61,410 nt of DNA, taken from NCBI RefSeq assembly GCF_014654675.1, contig NZ_BNBC01000055.1, positions 1 through 61,410 on the forward strand, read 5' to 3'. Under the pieces are notes generated by a model that did no database searches, was not told the origin of the DNA, and saw only the letters and a program-made list of their open reading frames with translations. Origin of the DNA: Streptomyces spiralis. GTDB taxonomy: Bacteria > Actinomycetota > Actinomycetes > Streptomycetales > Streptomycetaceae. This document shows positions 55,131 through 61,410 of this stretch, piece after piece (within the stretch, counting starts at the first letter, position 1; the number at the start of each line of letters is the position of its first letter). Both the position numbers and the translations under genes were made by a program.

Positions 55131-55301
55131 ACGACGAACGAGGAGAAGCGCGCCTCGCCGCCGCCGGTCCTCGGTAGTGGCCCCCGGGGAGTGAGTCCCG
55201 GGTGCTTCGATCGAAGACCGGCCCGCACCAGACGGAGCGCTTCTCCGCCACCGTCCCTCCGCCACACGGGCGAGTGGGACGAGGACGAGGAGAAAACGCT
55301 A

Positions 55302-57521
55302 GTGGAGAACGAGACCCACTACGCCGAAGCCGTGATCGACAACGGTTCCTTCGGCACCCGCACCATCCGCTTCGAGACGGGCCGTCTGGCCAAGCAGGCC
55401 GCCGGCTCGGCCGTGGCCTACCTGGACGACGACACCATGGTGCTGTCGGCCACCACCGCCTCCAAGAACCCCAAGGACCAGCTCGACTTCTTCCCGCTGA
55501 CGGTCGACGTCGAGGAGCGGATGTACGCGGCCGGGAAGATCCCCGGTTCCTTCTTCCGCCGTGAGGGCCGGCCCTCCGAGGACGCCATCCTCACCTGCCG
55601 CCTCATCGACCGCCCGCTGCGCCCGTCCTTCAAGAAGGGCCTGCGCAACGAGATCCAGGTCGTCTGCACGGTCATGGCCCTCAACCCCGACCACCTGTAC
55701 GACGTCGTGGCGATCAACGCCGCGTCCGCGTCCACGCAGCTGGCCGGCCTGCCCTTCTCCGGCCCGATCGGCGGCGTCCGCGTCGCGCTGATCAACGGCC
55801 AGTGGGTCGCCTTCCCGACGCACACCGAGCTCGAGGACGCCGTCTTCGACATGGTGGTCGCGGGCCGCGTCCTGGAGGACGGCGACGTCGCGATCATGAT
55901 GGTCGAGGCCGAGGCCACCGACCGGACCATCAAGCTGGTCGAGGGCGGCGCCGAGGCGCCGACCGAGGAGGTCGTCGCCGCCGGTCTGGAGGCCGCGAAG
56001 CCCTTCATCAAGGTGCTGTGCAAGGCCCAGTCGGACCTCGCCGCCAAGGCCGCCAAGCCGACCGGCGAGTTCCCGATCTTCCTGGACTACCAGGACGACG
56101 TCCTGGAGGCGCTCACCGCCGCCGTCCGCCCCGAGCTCGCCCAGGCGCTCACCATCGCCGGCAAGCAGGAGCGCGAGGCCGAGCTGGACCGCGTCAAGGG
56201 CCTGGCCGCCGAGAAGCTCCTGCCGGAGTTCGAGGGCCGCGAGAAGGAGATCTCCGCCGCGTACCGCTCGCTGACCAAGACCCTGGTCCGTGAGCGCGTC
56301 ATCAAGGAGAAGAAGCGCATCGACGGCCGCGGTGTCACCGACATCCGCACCCTGGCCGCCGAGGTCGAGGCCATCCCGCGGGTGCACGGCTCGGCGCTGT
56401 TCGAGCGTGGCGAGACCCAGATCCTGGGCGTCACCACCCTCAACATGCTCCGCATGGAGCAGCAGCTGGACACCCTCTCCCCGGTGACCCGCAAGCGCTA
56501 CATGCACAACTACAACTTCCCGCCGTACTCCACCGGTGAGACCGGCCGCGTCGGCTCCCCCAAGCGCCGCGAGATCGGCCACGGAGCCCTCGCCGAGCGC
56601 GCCCTGGTGCCGGTGCTGCCCACGCGCGAGGAGTTCCCGTACGCGATCCGTCAGGTGTCCGAGGCCCTCGGCTCCAACGGCTCGACGTCCATGGGCTCGG
56701 TCTGCGCCTCCACCATGTCGCTGCTGAACGCCGGTGTGCCGCTGAAGGCCCCGGTCGCCGGTATCGCCATGGGCCTGATCTCCCAGGAGATCGAGGGCGA
56801 GACGCACTACGTCACCCTCACCGACATCCTCGGTGCGGAGGACGCCTTCGGTGACATGGACTTCAAGGTCGCCGGCACCAAGGACTTCGTGACCGCCCTC
56901 CAGCTCGACACCAAGCTGGACGGCATCCCGGCCTCCGTCCTGGCCGCCGCCCTGAAGCAGGCCCGTGACGCCCGCCTCCACATCCTCGACGTGATGATGG
57001 AGGCCATCGACCGGCCCGACGAGATGTCCCCGCACGCCCCGCGGATCATCACCGTCAAGATCCCGGTCGACAAGATCGGTGAGGTCATCGGCCCCAAGGG
57101 CAAGATGATCAACCAGATCCAGGAGGACACGGGCGCCGAGATCACCATCGAGGACGACGGCACGATCTACATCGGTGCCGCCGACGGCCCCTCCGCCGAG
57201 GCCGCCCGCACCACGATCAACGGCATCGCCAACCCGACGATGCCGGAGGTCGGCGAGCGCTACCTCGGTACGGTCGTGAAGACGACCACCTTCGGCGCGT
57301 TCGTCTCCCTGCTGCCCGGCAAGGACGGTCTGCTGCACATCTCGCAGATCCGCAAGCTGGCCGGCGGCAAGCGCGTGGAGAACGTCGAGGACGTGCTCGG
57401 CGTGGGCCAGAAGGTCCAGGTCGAGATCGCCGAGATCGACTCCCGCGGCAAGCTCTCCCTCGTCCCCGTGATCGAGGGCGAGGAGGCCGACGAAGAGCAG
57501 AAGGACGAAGCCGCCAAGTGA
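55302..57521 (+). CDS. pnp: Polyribonucleotide nucleotidyltransferase (PNPase / guanosine pentaphosphate synthetase I)
   Basis: The 739-residue product degrades RNA phosphorolytically; in Streptomyces it also adds 3' tails. Two RNase PH domains are present (HYAEAVIDNGSFGTRTIRFE near the start; IDGRGVTDIRTL and LFERGETQILGVTTLN in the second), then a KH domain (GKMINQIQEDTGAEITIEDD) and an S1 domain (GTVVKTTTFGAFVSLLPGKD). The GTG at 55302 is preceded by GAGGAG with 10-nt spacing and matches the conserved VENETHYAEA start. The stop overlaps the next start (GTGA). Confidence 0.97.
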   Translation: MENETHYAEAVIDNGSFGTRTIRFETGRLAKQAAGSAVAYLDDDTMVLSATTASKNPKDQLDFFPLTVDVEERMYAAGKIPGSFFRREGRPSEDAILTCRLIDRPLRPSFKKGLRNEIQVVCTVMALNPDHLYDVVAINAASASTQLAGLPFSGPIGGVRVALINGQWVAFPTHTELEDAVFDMVVAGRVLEDGDVAIMMVEAEATDRTIKLVEGGAEAPTEEVVAAGLEAAKPFIKVLCKAQSDLAAKAAKPTGEFPIFLDYQDDVLEALTAAVRPELAQALTIAGKQEREAELDRVKGLAAEKLLPEFEGREKEISAAYRSLTKTLVRERVIKEKKRIDGRGVTDIRTLAAEVEAIPRVHGSALFERGETQILGVTTLNMLRMEQQLDTLSPVTRKRYMHNYNFPPYSTGETGRVGSPKRREIGHGALAERALVPVLPTREEFPYAIRQVSEALGSNGSTSMGSVCASTMSLLNAGVPLKAPVAGIAMGLISQEIEGETHYVTLTDILGAEDAFGDMDFKVAGTKDFVTALQLDTKLDGIPASVLAAALKQARDARLHILDVMMEAIDRPDEMSPHAPRIITVKIPVDKIGEVIGPKGKMINQIQEDTGAEITIEDDGTIYIGAADGPSAEAARTTINGIANPTMPEVGERYLGTVVKTTTFGAFVSLLPGKDGLLHISQIRKLAGGKRVENVEDVLGVGQKVQVEIAEIDSRGKLSLVPVIEGEEADEEQKDEAAK

Positions 57522-58897
57522 CGTCCCGTGGCTTCAAGGCGACGGCCCGCACCTCCTCGGAGGCGCGGGCCGTCGCCCGTACCCAAACCCTCATCAAGGG
57601 CACGAGCGGCATCGGCACGGTGCGCAAGACCACCCTCCCGGGCGGCCTGCGCGTCGTCACCGAGACCCTGCCCTCCGTGCGCTCGGCCACCTTCGGCATC
57701 TGGGCGCACGTCGGCTCCCGTGACGAGACCCGCTCGCTCGGCGGCGCCACGCACTACCTGGAGCACCTGCTCTTCAAGGGCACCTCCCGCCGGTCCGCCC
57801 TGGACATCTCCTCCGCCCTCGACGCCGTCGGCGGCGAGATGAACGCGTTCACGGCCAAGGAGTACACGTGCTACTACGCACGCGTGCTCGACACCGACCT
57901 GCCGCTGGCCATCGACGTGGTCTGCGACATGCTCACCGGCTCGATGATCCGCGAGGAGGACGTCGACGTCGAACGCGGCGCGATCCTCGAGGAGATCGCC
58001 ATGACCGAGGACGACCCCGGCGACTGCGTGCACGACCTGTTCGCGCACACCATGTTCGGCGACCACCCCCTCGGCCGCCCGGTCCTCGGCACCGTCGACA
58101 CGGTCAACGCCCTCACCGCCGACCGCATCCGCCGCTTCTACCGGAAGCACTACGACCCGACCCACCTCGTGGTCGCCTGCGCCGGCAACATCGACCACAA
58201 GAAGGTCGTACGCCAGGTCCGCGCCGCCTTCGAGAAGGCCGGCGCCTTCCGGGACACCCAGGCAGCGCCCATCGCCCCCCGTGACGGCCGGCGCAGCCTG
58301 CGCACCGCTGGCCGCCTCGAGGTGCAGAGCCGCCGCACCGAACAGGCCCACGTCGTCCTCGGCATGCCCGGCCTGGCCCGCACCGACGACCGCCGCTGGG
58401 CGCTCGGAGTCCTCAACACGGCCCTCGGCGGCGGCATGTCCTCCCGGCTCTTCCAGGAGGTCCGGGAGAAGCGCGGCCTGGCCTACAGCGTGTACTCCTA
58501 CACCTCCGGCTTCGCCGACTGCGGCCTGTTCGGCGTCTACGCCGGCTGCCGCCCCAGCCAGGTGCACGACGTGCTGAGGATCTGCCGCGACGAACTCGAC
58601 CACGTCGCCGAAAACGGCCTGACCGACGACGAGATCACCCGCGCCATCGGCCAGCTCCAGGGCTCCACCGTGCTCGGCCTGGAGGACACGGGAGCGCTGA
58701 TGAACCGTATCGGCAAGAGCGAGCTCTGCTGGGGCGAGCAGATCTCCGTGGACGACATGCTGGCCCGGATGGCGGCGGTCACCCCGGACGACGTCCGCTC
58801 CGTCGCCCGGGACATCCTGGGACAGCGCCCGTCGCTGTCGGTCATCGGCCCGCTCAAGGACAAGCAGGCCGCGCGGCTGAACGACGCCGTCGCCTGA
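57518..58897 (+). CDS. M16 family zinc metallopeptidase
   Basis: The 459-residue product is an M16B processing-peptidase-like enzyme. The inverted zinc motif HxxEH is His79-Tyr-Leu-Glu82-His83, with the distal glutamate in AILEEIAMTEDDP near 158. The inactive-type C-terminal half keeps the RLFQEVREKRGLAYSVYS block. Soluble, no signal peptide. GTG at 57518 overlaps the pnp stop by 4 nt, so it is coupled to pnp, a common actinobacterial arrangement. The substrate is unknown. Confidence 0.93.
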   Translation: MTSRGFKATARTSSEARAVARTQTLIKGTSGIGTVRKTTLPGGLRVVTETLPSVRSATFGIWAHVGSRDETRSLGGATHYLEHLLFKGTSRRSALDISSALDAVGGEMNAFTAKEYTCYYARVLDTDLPLAIDVVCDMLTGSMIREEDVDVERGAILEEIAMTEDDPGDCVHDLFAHTMFGDHPLGRPVLGTVDTVNALTADRIRRFYRKHYDPTHLVVACAGNIDHKKVVRQVRAAFEKAGAFRDTQAAPIAPRDGRRSLRTAGRLEVQSRRTEQAHVVLGMPGLARTDDRRWALGVLNTALGGGMSSRLFQEVREKRGLAYSVYSYTSGFADCGLFGVYAGCRPSQVHDVLRICRDELDHVAENGLTDDEITRAIGQLQGSTVLGLEDTGALMNRIGKSELCWGEQISVDDMLARMAAVTPDDVRSVARDILGQRPSLSVIGPLKDKQAARLNDAVA

Positions 58898-58923
58898 ACA
58901 CCTCCCGTAAGGAAGCACAAGAG

Positions 58924-59676
58924 ATGAGCAAGCTGCGCGTGGCGGTCCTCGGTGCCAAGGGCCGGATCGGGTCCGAGGCGGTACGGGCGGTCGAGGCCGC
59001 CGAGGACATGGAGCTGGTCGCCGCCCTCGGCCGGGGCGACAAGCTCCAGACGCTGGCGGAGACCGGCGCCCAGGTCGCCGTGGAGCTGACCACCCCAGAC
59101 TCCGTCATGGACAACCTCGACTTCTGCGTGCACCACGGCATCCACGCGGTCGTGGGTACCACCGGCTGGACCGAGGAGCGCCTCGCGCGGCTGAAGGGGT
59201 GGCTGGCCGAGTCGCCGGAGACCGGTGTGCTCATCGCGCCGAACTTCTCCATCGGCGCCGTGTTGACCATGAAGTTCGCGCAGATCGCCGCGCCGTACTT
59301 CGAGTCGGTCGAGGTCGTCGAGCTGCACCACCCGAACAAGGTGGACGCGCCGAGCGGCACGGCCACGCGCACGGCCCAGCTGATCGCCGAGGCCCGCAGG
59401 GCTGCCGGTACGGCCCCGGCGCCCGACGCCACGACGACGGCCCTGGACGGCGCGCGCGGCGCGAGCGTCGACGGCGTCCCGGTGCACGCGGTACGCCTGC
59501 GCGGCCTGCTGGCCCACCAGGAGGTGCTCCTCGGCGGCGAGGGCGAGACGCTCACCGTCCGCCACGACTCCCTCCACCACAGCAGCTTCATGCCGGGCAT
59601 CCTGCTCGGCGCCCGCCGCGTGGTGACCACTCCGGGCCTGACCTTCGGCCTGGAACACTTCCTCGACCTCAGCTGA
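58924..59676 (+). CDS. dapB: 4-hydroxy-tetrahydrodipicolinate reductase
   Basis: The 250-residue product acts in the lysine/diaminopimelate pathway. The NAD(P)-binding motif is VAVLGAKGRIGSEAVRAV, the catalytic block is ELHHPNKVDAPSGTA, and the C-terminus ends with the GLTFGLEHFLDL motif. AAGGAAG precedes the ATG. It follows the M16 peptidase by 26 bases and is probably in the pnp transcription unit. Confidence 0.96.
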   Translation: MSKLRVAVLGAKGRIGSEAVRAVEAAEDMELVAALGRGDKLQTLAETGAQVAVELTTPDSVMDNLDFCVHHGIHAVVGTTGWTEERLARLKGWLAESPETGVLIAPNFSIGAVLTMKFAQIAAPYFESVEVVELHHPNKVDAPSGTATRTAQLIAEARRAAGTAPAPDATTTALDGARGASVDGVPVHAVRLRGLLAHQEVLLGGEGETLTVRHDSLHHSSFMPGILLGARRVVTTPGLTFGLEHFLDLS

Positions 59677-59714
59677 GCCACGAGCACCGAGCGGAACCGA
59701 AGCCCGAGCCCCTT

Positions 59715-60170
59715 ATGCGCGCGAAGATCACCTACCTCGTCACGGCCGCCGTCCTGGTCTTCTACTTCGTCCTGGTCGGCAGCCGCGGCGTCATGCTTCT
59801 GCAGTCCGGCACGCCTGTGACCGTCGCCTTCGGGATCGCCGTACTGATCCTGCCGGTGATCGGTCTGTGGTTCCTGTGGAAGAACACCCAGTTCGTCCGC
59901 CGGGCCAACCAGCTCGCCGCCGAACTCGACGCCGAGGGCGGCCTGCCCGTCGACGACCTCAGGCGCACGCCGAGCGGGCGTATCGACCGCGACTCGGCCG
60001 ACGAGGTCTTCGCCCGGCGCAAGGCCGAGACGGAGGCCGCCCCCGACGACTGGCGCACCTGGTTCCGCCTCGCCGTCGCCTACCACGACGCCCGCGACAC
60101 CCCGCGCGCCCGCAAGGCGATGCAGCGCGCCATCGCCCTGCACGACGGCAGGCCGGCCCCGGCCGCCTGA
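59715..60170 (+). CDS. Small membrane protein of unknown function
   Basis: The 151-residue product has two membrane helices (about 5-25 and 35-55, ITYLVTAAVLVFYFVLVGS and TVAFGIAVLILPVIGLWFLW). A cytosolic part of about 95 residues follows, and its last 50 residues (DDWRTWFRLAVAYHDARDTP, RARKAMQRAI) look like one TPR-type helix pair. It is conserved downstream of dapB in Streptomyces as I know the region. No ribosome-binding site is obvious before the ATG. A strong terminator follows. Confidence 0.78.
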   Translation: MRAKITYLVTAAVLVFYFVLVGSRGVMLLQSGTPVTVAFGIAVLILPVIGLWFLWKNTQFVRRANQLAAELDAEGGLPVDDLRRTPSGRIDRDSADEVFARRKAETEAAPDDWRTWFRLAVAYHDARDTPRARKAMQRAIALHDGRPAPAA

Positions 60171-60195
60171 CACCCGACGGCTCGGGCCGTCACAT

Positions 60196-60238
60196 GCCGG
60201 TGGGTCCGGTCCGCGCGCTGCGGACCGGACCCACCGGC
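60196..60238. terminator. Very strong bidirectional terminator
   Basis: A perfect 19-bp stem (60196-60214 with 60220-60238) with the 5-nt loop GCGCT lies between converging genes. Confidence 0.92.
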
Positions 60239-60260
60239 GTATGAGGTCGGGACGGGCGCG

Positions 60261-60815
60261 TCAGCGGGGCCGGTGCTCCTCGGCCCACGCCTCCACCGAG
60301 TCCGCCGCCCGGTCGAAGGCGGTGACGCGGCCCAGGAAGTCGGCGTTGTGCGTGGTGAGCAGCGGTGCTACGGACCCGGCGCCCCGGCCCCGGCGGGCGA
60401 GCACCAGCGCCTGCCCCTGCACCGTGCGCGGCAGCCCGAGCCAGCGCACCGGCTGCTGGAGCGTCCGCACGCTGACGACGTCGGACCACGGCGTCGTACG
60501 GGTCACCAGGAAGCCCACATGGCGCACCCCACGCGCACTGACCCACACGCCCATGCGCAGCAGCCGCAGCGCGCCGGCGATGACGACCAGCGCGACACCG
60601 AAACAGACCTCCGCGGAGGACGGGCCGTCGGTGAGCGCGATCACGACCGCCGCGAGCAGCACGAACGAGGCGAGCAGCAGCGCCAGGGCGGCCGTGCCCA
60701 CCCGCCACGGGCCGGGCCGGTAGGGGCGCCGCCAGCGCTCGCGGTCGTCGAACGGCAGCGCGACGTCGTCGGCTGCGTCGAAGGCGCGGTCGGCCGTCAG
60801 GAAGGGCAGGGGCAC
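60261..60815 (-). CDS. Membrane protein with PH-like domain, unknown function
   Basis: The 184-residue product has two membrane helices (about 38-62, ALALLLASFVLLAAVVIALT, and 70-88, VCFGVALVVIAGALRLL). A bacterial PH-like beta segment follows (VWVSARGVRHVGFLVTRTTP, WSDVVSVRTLQQPVRWLG). GTG at 60815 is preceded by GAGGA. Role unknown; PH-like membrane proteins often sense or scaffold at the envelope. Confidence 0.75.
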   Translation of the reverse strand: MPLPFLTADRAFDAADDVALPFDDRERWRRPYRPGPWRVGTAALALLLASFVLLAAVVIALTDGPSSAEVCFGVALVVIAGALRLLRMGVWVSARGVRHVGFLVTRTTPWSDVVSVRTLQQPVRWLGLPRTVQGQALVLARRGRGAGSVAPLLTTHNADFLGRVTAFDRAADSVEAWAEEHRPR

Positions 60816-60941
60816 GGCTGGTCCTCACTCCGTCCAGGCATGGGCTGTGCCCGGTGAGGCTATCCGCCTGTGTCCCCGCCCACCACCCGTGGGGTCTGCG
60901 GGGGCGGTGACAGAGGGTGGCCGCGACTCGGTGCGCGTGAC

Positions 60942-61175
60942 TCAGTGCCCGTGGGAGGCCTGCTGCGTCTGCGTGGGGGACTGGCTGCTCGACAGCGCCG
61001 GCATGCCGAGGATCAGCGAGCCCACGAGTCCCGCGACGATCGTCAGGCCCAGCAGACAGCGCCCGGCTATCCGGGCGGCGGACGGCCGCTGCCGGGGCGG
61101 GGGAGCGACATTGCTGCGGAACCTGTCGGCCTCGGCGACGAAGGCGAACGGGACGGACTCGCGCCGACGGAACAT
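60942..61175 (-). CDS. Small single-pass membrane protein of unknown function
   Basis: The 77-residue product has a conserved-looking N-terminus (FRRRESVPFAFVAEADRFRS), one membrane helix (IAGRCLLGLTIVAGLVGSLI) and a Ser/Gln/His-rich tail. ATG at 61175 is used; GTG at 61184 with GGAAGGGAG closer upstream would add three residues. It lies just before thyX, on the opposite strand. Confidence 0.65.
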   Translation of the reverse strand: MFRRRESVPFAFVAEADRFRSNVAPPPRQRPSAARIAGRCLLGLTIVAGLVGSLILGMPALSSSQSPTQTQQASHGH

Positions 61176-61376
61176 CGAGGACACGGCTCCCTTCCGGGTC
61201 GAACGGGGGTTTCTCACCCATACAGACGCACGAGTGTCCCAAAAGGTGCCCGCTTCCTCCGAATTCTCAGATCTTCACCGAAGATGTCGCGGCCCGGCAC
61301 CGAACGCCCCGATGTCAGAGGCGGCCCGTAGAGTGGGCGCCGCCCGTCAGACGTGAAGGAAGGGACCCTCCGAGCC

Positions 61377-61410
61377 GTGACCGACACCCCCGCCGACCAC
61401 CCGAAGCCCA
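61377..61410 (+). CDS. thyX: Probable thymidylate synthase ThyX, first 11 codons
   Basis: A GTG at 61377 after AAGGAAGGG begins VTDTPADHPKP and runs off the end of the window. This matches the N-terminus of Streptomyces ThyX as I remember it, and thyX normally lies downstream of dapB in this genus. Too short for proof. Confidence 0.5.
   Translation, partial: MTDTPADHPKP

Larger units (their letters stand above)
54945..55301. other. 357-base rpsO-pnp intergenic region with hairpins and a possible internal promoter
   Basis: It contains the rpsO terminator (54953-54992), a -10-like TAGTGT (55055-55060), a second imperfect hairpin (55089-55130) and the pnp ribosome-binding site. In Streptomyces the rpsO-pnp intergenic hairpin is known to be an RNase III target. 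Confidence 0.6.

Overview
The window is chromosomal DNA of a high-GC actinomycete, almost certainly a Streptomyces. The evidence is the very high G+C (often above 70%), frequent GTG starts, stop/start overlaps of the ATGA/GTGA type, and the gene order ispG - proS - rimP-nusA-ylxR-infB-ylxP-rbfA-truB - ribF - type VII secretion locus - rpsO-pnp - M16 peptidase - dapB - thyX, which is the order I know from Streptomyces core chromosomes. No rRNA, tRNA, CRISPR array, insertion sequence or prophage was seen. No database search could be run; all family calls come from reading the translated sequence.

Region 1 (1-21.2 kb) is core housekeeping. It holds the 3' end of ispG, a PAS-GAF-SpoIIE phosphatase, two GNAT acetyltransferases, proS, an aminoglycoside-phosphotransferase-like gene, and a coupled lipoprotein/ferritin-like pair. 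The rimP-nusA-ylxR-infB-ylxP-rbfA-truB translation and transcription cluster follows. Between truB and ribF lies a 1,393-residue protein with a trypsin-like fold lacking its catalytic serine, a P-loop NTPase and a long helical-repeat tail.

Region 2 (21.25-27.4 kb) is a five-gene oligopeptide/dipeptide-type ABC importer on the minus strand: binding protein, two permeases and two ATPases. Most junctions overlap by 4 nt, and a good vegetative promoter lies upstream.

Region 3 (27.6-51.8 kb) is a complete type VII (ESX-like) secretion locus. It contains an EspI-like ParA ATPase with disordered arms, a protein of unknown function, EccE, EccB, mycosin MycP, the FtsK/SpoIIIE-type EccC, EccD, the WXG100 pair EsxB/EsxA and a second mycosin. 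In its centre are two back-to-back modules, each a small helical protein followed by a large protein with a WxG motif. The minus-strand module ends in two paralogous lipoproteins. G+C falls from about 70-78% to about 52-63% within the 3' third of the large gene and stays low through the lipoproteins, a pattern expected of a replaceable toxin tip with immunity genes. This is the most promising candidate for an undescribed system. A small membrane-protein gene beside mycP is broken by one extra C in a homopolymer.

Region 4 (51.8-61.4 kb) has a repeat-rich spacer, a PQQ-like beta-propeller membrane protein, an orphan DUF397 protein, rpsO-pnp, an M16 peptidase, dapB, three small membrane proteins and the first codons of thyX.

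A recurrent feature, independent of gene function, is that at least five genes (ispG, a GNAT gene, ribF, a type VII gene and the PQQ gene) end inside short tandem repeats that include their own stop codon and then decay downstream.
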